The position numbers and the translations under genes were made by a program. Source: Bacillota bacterium (GTDB lineage Bacteria; Bacillota; Clostridia; Lachnospirales; CAG-274). Taken from it: a stretch of 7,315 bases of DNA. The stretch's first letter is position 1. Each line of letters begins with the position of its first letter. Location of the stretch: NCBI GenBank assembly GCA_017627115.1, contig JAGAHK010000185.1, positions 1-7,315 on the forward strand, read 5' to 3'. Positions 1 to 5,930 of this stretch are shown piece after piece. Below the pieces are notes generated by a model. The model was not told where the DNA came from, did not search any database, and saw only the letters and a list, made by a program, of their open reading frames with translations.

Positions 1-52
1 TAATAAGTATATCATCATTCGGCGGTTTTATTTATTAAGATTTACTTAAAAA

Positions 53-279
53 AACGCTGATTAAATTCAAAAAAACAAAAATAATTTTAGCCGATGGCGG
101 CGCATTTGTAGGCGACCATGCTAATGTGAAGCCATCGCCGATACGCGCGACAAGCGCGTAGAGGCTCAACGACACAGGTTGGACGGCTCAGCCGCCATCC
201 AACCCATTAGGCTGAACATAGCAAACAGAGCCGTTAAGCAAATGTGCAAAATTATTTTTGGTATCCTTAAATCAGCGTT
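53..279. mobile_element. MITE-like palindromic element with structured core
   Basis: The outer ends are inverted repeats: AACGCTGATTAA (53-64) against TTAAATCAGCGTT (267-279), differing by one inserted base. Next inside is a perfect 13-bp pair, CAAAAATAATTTT (76-88) and its complement at 248-260, then a near-match pair at 100-108 and 239-247. The core is much richer in G+C than its flanks and contains several perfect stems: 92-98/131-137, 142-148/154-160 (5-nt loop), 177-183/198-204 with an inner GGC-TCA-GCC, and 163-167/228-232. CTTAAAA occurs just outside both ends (45-51 and 281-287) and could be a 7-bp target duplication, although the flanks are A/T-rich enough for chance. No ORF lies inside. 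This fits a non-autonomous miniature transposable element; a structured non-coding RNA or a REP-type intergenic repeat is the alternative. I do not recognise the family. Confidence 0.55.
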
Positions 280-320
280 CCTTAAAATGTTTTTCTTTTA
301 TTTTTTCAACATTTTGAAAA

Positions 321-346
321 GAAAAGCCAAAAAGAAAAGCCAAAAA
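321..346. repeat. Two-copy 13-bp tandem repeat
   Basis: GAAAAGCCAAAAA occurs twice back to back (321-333 and 334-346), just upstream of the thiC promoter. It follows a short A/U-rich hairpin (303-309 pairing with 314-320). Slippage in an A-rich stretch is a sufficient explanation. The copies are exact. Confidence 0.7.
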
Positions 347-355
347 ACCTTTTGA

Positions 356-384
356 TTGACAAGAGCTGTCAATTATGATAAAAT
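356..384 (+). promoter_or_regulatory. thiC promoter (TTGACA-N17-TAAAAT)
   Basis: A perfect -35 (356-361) and a five-of-six -10 (379-384) with 17-bp spacing predict a start of transcription near 391, just ahead of the riboswitch. A perfect inverted repeat, ATTGACA-N5-TGTCAAT (355-373), lies on the -35 and the front of the spacer. Start prediction is from spacing only. Confidence 0.75.
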
Positions 385-394
385 GTTATATTAT

Positions 395-488
395 ATCGGG
401 GGAGCTTGTTGACAGGCTGAGAGGAGGTTGTTTTACCTCGACCCTTAAACCTGATTTGGATAATGCCAACGTAGGAAGAAAAGACGAT
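395..488 (+). promoter_or_regulatory. TPP riboswitch (THI element)
   Basis: The conserved thi-box parts occur in order: GGCTGAGA (415-422), ACCCTT (441-446), ACCTGAT (449-455), GGATAATGCC (458-467) and CGTAGGAA (470-477). P1 can close with AUCG (395-398) against CGAU (485-488), and the variable P3 hairpin is 424-428 pairing with 435-439. Thiamine pyrophosphate binding to this RNA class turns off thiamine genes. Position ahead of thiC and the terminator that follows point to transcriptional control. The whole element reads through without a stop in the thiC frame, but the ATG at 375 lies upstream of the predicted transcription start, so this extension should not be translated. Confidence 0.95.
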
Positions 489-494
489 CTTTAC

Positions 495-521
495 GGGCTC
501 CGATATTTTCGGGGCTTTTTT
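495..521 (+). terminator. Riboswitch-controlled intrinsic terminator
   Basis: GCTCCGA (497-503) pairs with TCGGGGC (509-515) through a 5-nt loop and one G-U pair, followed by a run of T (516-521). Its 5' arm, GCTCCGATA (497-505), is also complementary to the 5' strand of the aptamer, TATCGG...AGC (394-405), apart from a 3-nt bulge. This gives a plausible antiterminator: without TPP the aptamer 5' strand captures the terminator arm; with TPP it is held in P1/P2 and the terminator forms. The pairing is seen; the mechanism is inferred. Confidence 0.85.
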
Positions 522-528
522 ATTGACC

Positions 529-536
529 AAGGAGGT
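529..536 (+). promoter_or_regulatory. Ribosome binding site fixing the thiC start
   Basis: AAGGAGGT sits 6 nt before the ATG at 543 and 8 nt beyond the riboswitch terminator. It marks 543, not the in-frame ATG at 375, as the real start. Confidence 0.9.
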
Positions 537-542
537 AAACAA

Positions 543-1847
543 ATGGCAGAGTACAAAACACAGATGGAAGCCGCAAAAATGGGCATAATCACACCGCAGA
601 TGGAGGCAGTCGCAAAAAAGGAATACCGCGACCCCGAATTTATCAGGCAGATGTGTGCGGAGGGCAAGGTGGCTATATGCGCCAATAAAAACCACAAATG
701 TCTTGACCCTAACGGCGTGGGTTCCATGCTCAGAACAAAGATAAATGTAAACCTCGGTGTTTCGCGCGATGTGAAGAACTATGACGAGGAAATGGAAAAG
801 GTAATGGCGGCTGTGAATATGGGCGCAGAGGCGATAATGGATCTTTCGTCGCACGGCGACACAACGGGTTTCCGCCGCAAGCTTACAAGCGAGTGTCCCG
901 CTATGATAGGCACGGTGCCCGTGTATGACAGCGTTATCCACTATCAGCGCGACCTTGATACCCTTACCGCAAAGGATTTTATTGATGTTGTAAGACTGCA
1001 CGCACAGGACGGTGTGGATTTTGTTACACTGCACTGCGGTATCACACGCAAGACCATTGAGCAGATAAGAAAACACAAAAGAAAAATGAATATCGTTTCG
1101 CGCGGTGGTTCGCTCGTGTTTGCGTGGATGTGTATGACGGGCGAGGAAAACCCCTTCTACGAATACTATGACGAGATACTCGATATCTGCCACGAATATG
1201 ATGTTACCATTTCGTTGGGCGATGCCTGCCGTCCCGGCTGTATTGCGGATGCGGGCGATGTTTGCCAGATAGAGGAACTTGTACGCCTCGGCGAACTTAC
1301 AAAGCGTGCATGGGCAAAGAATGTGCAGGTAATGGTAGAGGGTCCCGGTCATGTGCCGCTCGATCAGGTAGAGGCGAATATGAAGATACAGCAGAGTATC
1401 TGCATGGGCGCGCCGTTCTATGTTCTCGGTCCTATCGTTACGGATATCGCACCGGGCTATGACCATATAACTTCGGCTATCGGCGGTGCCGTTGCGGCAA
1501 TGTCGGGCGCGGCTTTCCTTTGCTACGTAACGCCTGCGGAGCACCTTGCACTCCCGAACCTCGATGATGTGAAGCAGGGTATAATGGCAAGCAAGATCGC
1601 GGCTCATGCGGCGGATATAGCAAAGCATATACCGCACGCAACGGATATAGACAACAAAATGGCGGATGCAAGACGCGCTCTTGATTGGGAAAAACAGTGG
1701 GAATGTGCGCTTGACCCCGAACTTGCAAAGAGCATACGTGCCGACCGTGCGCCCGAGCATGATGATACCTGCTCGATGTGCGGCAAGTTCTGTGCCGTAA
1801 GAAGTATGAATAAAGCGCTTAACAACGAACATGTCGATATACTGTAA
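543..1847 (+). CDS. thiC: Phosphomethylpyrimidine synthase ThiC
   Basis: This cytoplasmic radical-SAM enzyme converts 5-aminoimidazole ribotide to hydroxymethylpyrimidine phosphate, the pyrimidine precursor of thiamine. The product is 434 residues, typical of the short ThiC of anaerobes, which lacks the N-terminal extension of the E. coli form. Family landmarks occur in order: [80 protein letters not shown], here listed as short pieces of one conserved run. The two His expected to bind metal lie in GPGH and GYDH. The C-terminal cluster motif is CSMCGKFC (C410, C413, C417), a CX2CX3C spacing where E. coli has CX2CX4C. The start at 543 follows a strong ribosome site. Expression should be shut down by thiamine pyrophosphate through the upstream riboswitch. 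It stands alone, without other thiamine genes. Confidence 0.97.
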   Translation: MAEYKTQMEAAKMGIITPQMEAVAKKEYRDPEFIRQMCAEGKVAICANKNHKCLDPNGVGSMLRTKINVNLGVSRDVKNYDEEMEKVMAAVNMGAEAIMDLSSHGDTTGFRRKLTSECPAMIGTVPVYDSVIHYQRDLDTLTAKDFIDVVRLHAQDGVDFVTLHCGITRKTIEQIRKHKRKMNIVSRGGSLVFAWMCMTGEENPFYEYYDEILDICHEYDVTISLGDACRPGCIADAGDVCQIEELVRLGELTKRAWAKNVQVMVEGPGHVPLDQVEANMKIQQSICMGAPFYVLGPIVTDIAPGYDHITSAIGGAVAAMSGAAFLCYVTPAEHLALPNLDDVKQGIMASKIAAHAADIAKHIPHATDIDNKMADARRALDWEKQWECALDPELAKSIRADRAPEHDDTCSMCGKFCAVRSMNKALNNEHVDIL

Positions 1848-1861
1848 AAACGGTTTGCCTA

Positions 1862-1890
1862 AAGGCTGCCCGGGGTATGGGCAGAGCCTT
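1862..1890 (+). terminator. Probable thiC terminator hairpin
   Basis: AAGGCT (1862-1867) pairs with AGCCTT (1885-1890) and GCCC (1868-1871) with GGGC (1879-1882), leaving a 2-nt bulge and a 7-nt loop. The stem lies 15 bp after the thiC stop and just before the metK promoter. The following sequence is ATATATTGAC instead of a clean T-run, so termination may be weak. Confidence 0.5.
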
Positions 1891-1895
1891 ATATA

Positions 1896-1924
1896 TTGAC
1901 ATTTTTTGCGTTTGGTGGTATCAT
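1896..1924 (+). promoter_or_regulatory. metK promoter (TTGACA-N17-TATCAT)
   Basis: A perfect -35 (1896-1901) and a five-of-six -10 (1919-1924) with 17-bp spacing predict a start near 1931 and a leader of about 50 nt. That leader holds only a small CCGC/GCGG hairpin (1947-1960 region) and the GGAGG ribosome site (1967-1971). It has no recognisable SAM riboswitch. Confidence 0.75.
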
Positions 1925-1979
1925 TGTTTTATAACAAAATGTCAGCCGCCGTACAGCGGTATTACCGGAGGAAATAATA

Positions 1980-3140
1980 ATGAGAAAACTTTTTACCTCG
2001 GAATCTGTTACAGAGGGTCATCCCGATAAGATCTGTGACCAGATATCCGATGCGATACTCGATGCTATGCTCGCTGCCGACCCTTATTCGCGCGTTGCCT
2101 GTGAAACACTTGCAAGTACGGGTCTTATAATGGTTGCGGGTGAGGTAACGACAAACAGCTATGTTGATATTGAAAATATCGTGCGTGAGACCGTGCGCAG
2201 GATAGGTTATGACCGTGCAAAATACGGTTTTGACTGCGACAGCTGTGCGGTCATCACGTCTTTGAAGGGTCAGAGCCCCGATATTGCGCAGGGTGTTGAT
2301 GCTTCGCTTGAAAGCCGTGACGGTGACGACAAGGACACGGGTGCGGGCGACCAGGGTATGATGTTCGGTTTTGCCTGTGACGAAACGGACGCTTATATGC
2401 CCATGCCTATCTACCTTGCACACAAGCTCACACGCAGACTGAGCGAAGTGCGCAAAGACGGCACGCTTAAATATCTGCGCCCCGACGGCAAAAGTCAGGT
2501 GACTGTGGAATATGAGGATGACAAGCCTGTTCGTATCGACAGCGTTGTTATCTCCACACAGCACAGCCCCGATGTTGAGCATGCACAGATAGAAAAAGAT
2601 ATGATAGAAAAGGTCATCAAGCCCGTTATTCCCGATGGTCTGCTTGATGATAATACAAAGTACTATATCAATCCCACAGGCCGTTTTGTTATCGGCGGCC
2701 CACAGGGCGACTGCGGACTTACGGGCAGAAAGATAATCGTTGACACCTACGGCGGATATGCCTGCCACGGCGGCGGCGCATTCAGCGGCAAAGACCCGAC
2801 AAAGGTAGACCGTTCGGGCGCATATGCCGCACGTTATGTTGCCAAAAATATAGTTGCAAGCGGCATTGCGAAAAAGTGTGAGATACAGCTTGCATACGCT
2901 ATCGGTGTTGCACAGCCGCTCTCTATATCGGTAAATACCTACGGCACAGGCAAGATAAGCGATGAGGAGATAGTTGAGCTTGTCAGAAAGAATTTTGACC
3001 TTCGTCCCTCCGCCATTATAGATACTTTTGATCTGAGACGTCCTATTTACGAGCAGACTGCTGCATACGGACATTTCGGAAGAACGGATATCGACCTTCC
3101 GTGGGAAAAGACGGACAAAACAGAAGTTTTTAAGATTTAA
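1980..3140 (+). CDS. metK: S-adenosylmethionine synthetase
   Basis: MetK makes S-adenosylmethionine from ATP and methionine in the cytoplasm, releasing phosphate and pyrophosphate. The 386-residue product matches the usual bacterial length and is complete. The N-terminus carries [20 protein letters not shown] (residues 6-25), with the catalytic His and metal-binding Asp region. GAGDQG follows near residues 121-126, and the glycine-rich phosphate loop [16 protein letters not shown] near residues 261-276. GGAGG-like ribosome site GGAGG lies 8 nt before the ATG. The gene has its own promoter and terminator, so it appears to be a single-gene unit. Its product is the co-substrate needed by the upstream ThiC, but the adjacency need not mean shared control. 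Codon use matches its neighbours. Confidence 0.98.
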   Translation: MRKLFTSESVTEGHPDKICDQISDAILDAMLAADPYSRVACETLASTGLIMVAGEVTTNSYVDIENIVRETVRRIGYDRAKYGFDCDSCAVITSLKGQSPDIAQGVDASLESRDGDDKDTGAGDQGMMFGFACDETDAYMPMPIYLAHKLTRRLSEVRKDGTLKYLRPDGKSQVTVEYEDDKPVRIDSVVISTQHSPDVEHAQIEKDMIEKVIKPVIPDGLLDDNTKYYINPTGRFVIGGPQGDCGLTGRKIIVDTYGGYACHGGGAFSGKDPTKVDRSGAYAARYVAKNIVASGIAKKCEIQLAYAIGVAQPLSISVNTYGTGKISDEEIVELVRKNFDLRPSAIIDTFDLRRPIYEQTAAYGHFGRTDIDLPWEKTDKTEVFKI

Positions 3141-3143
3141 AAA

Positions 3144-3175
3144 AGAGGGCTGAAGCATATGCGACAGCCCTTTTT
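3144..3175 (+). terminator. metK intrinsic terminator
   Basis: GGGCTG (3147-3152) pairs with CAGCCC (3165-3170), extended by A3146-T3171, and is followed by TTTTT. The 12-nt loop contains the palindrome GCATATGC. The A-run before the stem could make it work in both directions. It separates metK from folB-folK, and I see no good promoter in the 27 bp that remain before the folB-folK start, so that gene may depend on read-through. Confidence 0.85.
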
Positions 3176-3202
3176 GATAAGCGGTGAAAGAGGAAAATTC
3201 AA

Positions 3203-4018
3203 ATGGACAAAATATTTATCGACAGGCTTGCACTTTACGGCAGGCACGGTGTTATGGCGGAGGAAAACGCGCTTGGGCAGATGTTTTACATCTCTGCGGA
3301 GCTTGGCTTGGATCTGCGAGGCGCAGGCAAAAGTGACAGCCTTGACAAAACTCTTGATTACGGCGAATGCTGCCGTGTTATAAAGCGTATCTGCGAGAAC
3401 AACACATACAAGCTTATAGAGACCCTTGCGGAAAATATCGCCGATGAGCTGCTGCGTATGAGTACTGCCGTAAAGACAGTGAAGGTGCGTGTTGACAAGC
3501 CGTCCGCGCCTGTCGGGCTGCCGCTTGAAAGTGTGGGTATAGAGATAGAGCGCAGGCGGCATACCGCTTATATCGCTCTCGGCTCGAATATGGGCGACAA
3601 AGAAGCCTATCTTAAAAAGGCTGTTGCGGAAATGAACGCCGATAAAAACTGCAATGTGCTGCGTGTGTCGGACTTTATCATGACTGCACCCGTAAGCGAT
3701 ATACCGCAGGACGATTATCTCAACGGTGTTATGGCGGTGGAAACTCTTTACACTCCCGAGGAACTGCTCGCCTGTGTTAACGCCATAGAAGCGCGCGCGG
3801 ACAGAGTTCGCAAGGAAAAATGGGGGCCGCGCACCCTTGATCTGGATATTATTTTTTACGATGATCTGGTCATTCGGACCGAAAAGCTGACAGTGCCGCA
3901 TCCGCTGATGCATACACGCGCCTTTGTGCTTGAACCGCTGTGTATGATAGCACCGCACGCGGTACACCCCGTTTTCGGCAAAAGCGCCGCACAGCTGCTT
4001 GCGGAGCTTGATAAATAA
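3203..4018 (+). CDS. folBK: Bifunctional dihydroneopterin aldolase / HPPK (FolB-FolK fusion)
   Basis: The protein joins two consecutive steps of folate synthesis. FolB (about residues 1-120) splits dihydroneopterin to 6-hydroxymethyl-dihydropterin, and FolK (about 121-271) pyrophosphorylates that product with ATP. In FolB, YGRHGVMAEEN holds the expected substrate Glu (E21 by alignment to the S. aureus enzyme from memory), with Y53 in LDYGE, E73 in LIETLAE, and K99 before the VGIEIER end of the domain. In FolK, AYIALGSNMGD opens the domain, YLNGV is the pterin-side motif, and WGPRTLDLDI (207-216) carries the Mg-binding pair D213/D215. VPHPLMHTRAFVLEPL follows. The total of 271 residues fits two full domains with almost no linker. 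The start at 3203 has an AAGAGGA site 9 nt upstream. Such fusions are known (for example in Streptococcus). No other folate gene lies nearby. Confidence 0.96.
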   Translation: MDKIFIDRLALYGRHGVMAEENALGQMFYISAELGLDLRGAGKSDSLDKTLDYGECCRVIKRICENNTYKLIETLAENIADELLRMSTAVKTVKVRVDKPSAPVGLPLESVGIEIERRRHTAYIALGSNMGDKEAYLKKAVAEMNADKNCNVLRVSDFIMTAPVSDIPQDDYLNGVMAVETLYTPEELLACVNAIEARADRVRKEKWGPRTLDLDIIFYDDLVIRTEKLTVPHPLMHTRAFVLEPLCMIAPHAVHPVFGKSAAQLLAELDK

Positions 4019-4023
4019 GTTTT

Positions 4024-4067
4024 AAAGGAGTTTATGCGCCATACTTGTGTGCATTGCTCCTTTTTTT
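4024..4067 (+). terminator. folB-folK intrinsic terminator
   Basis: AAAGGAG (4024-4030) pairs with CTCCTTT (4057-4063), followed by more T. A second stem, ATGCGC against GTGCAT with one G-U pair, sits inside the loop. The hairpin begins 5 nt after the TAA of folB-folK. Confidence 0.85.
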
Positions 4068-4188
4068 GTTTTATATTTAACGATTTTTGTTTGTCGGATA
4101 AGAATAGAATTTTATTAATTTTTAACAAAACTGTTTTTTGACATTACCCAAATTATTCCGTAAATATTTTGATAAAAAAACATATATT

Positions 4189-4230
4189 CCGCCGTTTAAA
4201 TCCAAAAAGCATTAAAAACGGCGGTTTTTT
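4189..4230 (+). terminator. Orphan intrinsic terminator in the spacer
   Basis: CCGCCGTTT (4189-4197) pairs perfectly with AAACGGCGG (4216-4224) and is followed directly by TTTTTT. Two further A-T pairs can add inside a 2-nt bulge. The T-run is on the + strand only. It lies about 160 bp past the folB-folK terminator with no gene between, so it is either a backup terminator or the end of a short non-coding transcript. Confidence 0.75.
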
Positions 4231-4284
4231 AAACCTATTCTACAAAATACGCATTGAAAACAAGGCGGATTTCGTAGCCTTTCC

Positions 4285-4306
4285 TGTTAGTTAAACAAAA
4301 CTAACA
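4285..4306. promoter_or_regulatory. Perfect 8+8 bp palindrome, candidate operator
   Basis: TGTTAGTT and AACTAACA flank AAACAA, giving a 22-bp perfect dyad. It is centred about 70 bp before the -35 of the hydC promoter. The left half extended, TTAGTTAAA (4287-4295), recurs exactly at 4397-4405 across the predicted transcription start. The dyad is typical of a dimeric regulator site. It does not match the Rex consensus TTGTTAA-N4-TTAACAA as I recall it, and I cannot name the regulator. Confidence 0.45.
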
Positions 4307-4364
4307 TTTATGCAATTTATCCAAATCAAAAAATTGGACAAATTTACAAACTCGGTTCGCTTTA

Positions 4365-4393
4365 TTGACTTTGTTAAAGAAATGTTATATAAT
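4365..4393 (+). promoter_or_regulatory. hyd operon promoter (TTGACT-N17-TATAAT)
   Basis: A five-of-six -35 (4365-4370) and a perfect -10 (4388-4393) at 17-bp spacing make this the strongest promoter in the window. Transcription should begin near 4400, leaving a leader of about 70 nt before hydC. A TTGTTAA half-site (4371-4377) lies in the spacer between the two boxes. Confidence 0.85.
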
Positions 4394-4426
4394 AAATTAG
4401 TTAAATGAATTATGGAATTTTAAAAA

Positions 4427-4463
4427 TTGCACAAATCAATTCTTTCTCATTGATGCAAGGAGG
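4427..4463 (+). promoter_or_regulatory. hydC leader hairpin and ribosome site
   Basis: ATCAAT (4435-4440) pairs with ATTGAT (4449-4454), and after a 4-nt bulge TTGC (4427-4430) pairs with GCAA (4455-4458). The last two paired bases begin the ribosome site AAGGAGG (4457-4463). The loop contains TTTCTC (4443-4448), complementary to GAGAAA (4463-4468) at the end of that site. The strong ribosome site, 7 nt before the ATG, selects 4471 over the in-frame ATG at 4405. The latter has no such site and lies only about 5 nt past the predicted transcription start. Confidence 0.5.
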
Positions 4464-4470
4464 AGAAACT

Positions 4471-4968
4471 ATGGGAAAACTGAATGCGGCAGCTGCCGCA
4501 AAGATCGAAGAGATCTGCAACAGACATAAGGACGACAAAACTCCGCTTATGATGATACTCAGCGATATACAGAACGAATACGGCTATATCCCGCTTGAAG
4601 TTCAGGAGCTTGTATCGGAAAAAACGGGCATTTCCGTTGCGGAGATTTACGGCGTTGTTACATTTTATTCGTTTTTCTCTCTTACCCCGAAGGGAAAATA
4701 TGTTATCGGCTGCTGTCTCGGCACAGCCTGCTATGTAAAGGGCGCACAGCAGGTTATTGACAAATTCTGCGAATTATTGAAGATCAATCCCGGTGAAACT
4801 ACCGAGGACGGTCTTTTCACAATAGATGCTCTGCGCTGTATAGGTGCCTGCGGTATTGCTCCCGCAGTCAGCATCAACGGCAAGGTATACCCTAAAATGA
4901 GTGTATCACAGGTATCCGAGGTCATCTCGCAGTACCTTGCTGCCGAGGGAAAGGAGGCACAGGCATGA
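4471..4968 (+). CDS. hydC: NuoE-like [2Fe-2S] subunit of bifurcating [FeFe]-hydrogenase (HydC)
   Basis: This is the small electron-transfer subunit of a cytoplasmic HydABC-type hydrogenase, equivalent to HndA and to NuoE of complex I. The 165-residue protein has the family's N-terminal helical part, with GYIP and the YGVVTFYSFF stretch near residues 60-69. A thioredoxin-like domain follows that binds one [2Fe-2S] cluster through C82 and C87 (CLGTAC, CX4C) and C123 and C127 (CIGAC, CX3C). All four ligands are present. It is first in the operon. Its TGA overlaps the hydB ATG as ATGA (4965-4968), and a hydB ribosome site AAGGAGG lies inside its last codons, so translation of the two should be coupled. 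The identity as hydrogenase and not formate dehydrogenase or another NuoE paralogue rests on the neighbours. Confidence 0.92.
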   Translation: MGKLNAAAAAKIEEICNRHKDDKTPLMMILSDIQNEYGYIPLEVQELVSEKTGISVAEIYGVVTFYSFFSLTPKGKYVIGCCLGTACYVKGAQQVIDKFCELLKINPGETTEDGLFTIDALRCIGACGIAPAVSINGKVYPKMSVSQVSEVISQYLAAEGKEAQA

Positions 4969-5894
4969 TAACAAGTGTTGATAAACTTAACGAAAAGATC
5001 TCCGACTGCTCCGCACGTCTTGAAGGCAAGCTTTCGGGCAGTGACGGCAAGCGCCATATCGTGCTTTGCGGCGGTACGGGCTGTCTGTCGAACAATTCAA
5101 AGGAGATAGCCGATAAATTCAGGGAAGTTCTTGAAGATAAGGGCCTTTCCGACAAGGCTACCGTAAATCAGGTGGGCTGTTTCGGTTTTTGCTCACAGGG
5201 TCCGTTCGTAAAAATATATCCCGAGGACACACTCTACCGTCTTGTCAAGATAGATGACGTAGAGGAGATAGTTGAAAGCGACATTGCCAATAACACAGTT
5301 GTTGAGCGCCTGCTCTATGTTGAGCCGTCTACGGGCGAAAAGGTGTCCAAGCAGGATGATATAAACTTCTACAAAAAACAGAGGCGCGTTGCGCTGCACG
5401 GCTGCGGCGTTATCGACCCCGAAAATATAAACGAAGCTCTCGGCGAGGGTGCGTTCAAGGGTCTTGAACGTGCGCTTTCAATGTCAAGACAGGAAGTTAT
5501 TGACGAAGTGCTTGCGGCAGGTCTTCGCGGCCGCGGCGGTGCGGGCTTCCCGACAGGCAGAAAGTGGCAGTTTGCCTACAATTCCGAAAGTGATGAAAAA
5601 TACGTTGTCTGCAACGGTGACGAGGGCGACCCCGGCGCATTTATGGACAGAAGTATCCTTGAAGGTAATCCGCTTGCGGTCATCGAGGGTATGATGATAG
5701 CAGGCTACGCTATCGGCGCACAGAACGGTTATTTCTATGTTCGTGCGGAATATCCCATTGCGGTCAACAGACTTAAAATAGCTATAAGACAGGCTGAAGA
5801 ACTCGGTCTTTTGGGTGATAATATACTCGGCTCGGGCTTCAGTTTCAGATGCCATATCCGTCTCGGTGCGGGTGCTTTCGTATGCGGCGAGTAA
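4965..5894 (+). CDS. hydB: HydB N-terminal fragment (open to the internal stop)
   Basis: If the TAA is real, ribosomes make this 309-residue fragment. It has the complete thioredoxin-like [2Fe-2S] domain with C35, C40 (CGGTGC), C72 and C76 (CFGFC). It also has the first half of the flavin domain: GRGGAGFPTG (189-198), the FMN glycine loop, and CNGDEGDPGAF (216-226). It ends at GAGAFVCGE (301-309). The fold is cut inside the FMN/NADH domain, not at a domain border, so a working nucleotide site is not expected. The ATG overlaps the hydC stop, with an AAGGAGG site 7 nt upstream. Confidence 0.7.
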   Translation: MITSVDKLNEKISDCSARLEGKLSGSDGKRHIVLCGGTGCLSNNSKEIADKFREVLEDKGLSDKATVNQVGCFGFCSQGPFVKIYPEDTLYRLVKIDDVEEIVESDIANNTVVERLLYVEPSTGEKVSKQDDINFYKKQRRVALHGCGVIDPENINEALGEGAFKGLERALSMSRQEVIDEVLAAGLRGRGGAGFPTGRKWQFAYNSESDEKYVVCNGDEGDPGAFMDRSILEGNPLAVIEGMMIAGYAIGAQNGYFYVRAEYPIAVNRLKIAIRQAEELGLLGDNILGSGFSFRCHIRLGAGAFVCGE

Positions 5895-5930
5895 ACGGCG
5901 CTCCTTAACTCCATAGAGGGTAAGCGCGGC

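Larger units (their letters stand above)
4068..4364. other. AT-rich spacer between folB-folK and the hyd operon
   Basis: No convincing coding sequence lies here on either strand. The stretch holds a TTGACA at 4138-4143 without a good -10 at normal spacing, an orphan terminator hairpin (4189-4230), a small stem AAGGC/GCCTT (4262-4281), and a perfect palindrome (4285-4306). The rest is low-complexity A/T. Confidence 0.6.

Noticed and set aside
17..36. Right arm of an upstream gene's terminator (CGGCGGTTTTATTT)
   Set aside because: It resembles the right arm of the hairpin at 4216-4230, but the matching left arm would lie before base 1 and cannot be seen.
1..355. CRISPR array or tRNA in the left spacer
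   Set aside because: The repeats are inverted and do not form regularly spaced direct repeats, and no tRNA cloverleaf or T-loop GTTCRA pattern fits the stems.
375..542. N-terminal extension of ThiC from the ATG at 375
   Set aside because: It covers the riboswitch and terminator, the ATG precedes the predicted transcription start, and the ThiC family sequence and strong ribosome site begin at 529-543.
369..1832. Long reverse-strand open frame opposite thiC
   Set aside because: The translation is rich in Cys, His, Arg and Tyr with no family resemblance, as expected for a shadow of a codon-biased gene. The same holds for the minus-strand frame opposite metK (1962-3158).
1931..1979. SAM riboswitch ahead of metK
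   Set aside because: The leader after the predicted promoter is only about 50 nt, and none of the SAM-I conserved elements are seen.
4371..4388. Rex operator in the hyd promoter
   Set aside because: Only one TTGTTAA half-site is present; the position of the second half (4382-4388) does not match TTAACAA.
4405..4470. 22-residue extension of HydC from the ATG at 4405
   Set aside because: It lacks a ribosome site, lies about 5 nt after the predicted transcription start, and a strong AAGGAGG marks 4471.
5892..5930. Frameshift or insertion in hydB
   Set aside because: The reading frame is identical on both sides and every codon between 311 and 322 matches the conserved sequence, so only one codon is affected.
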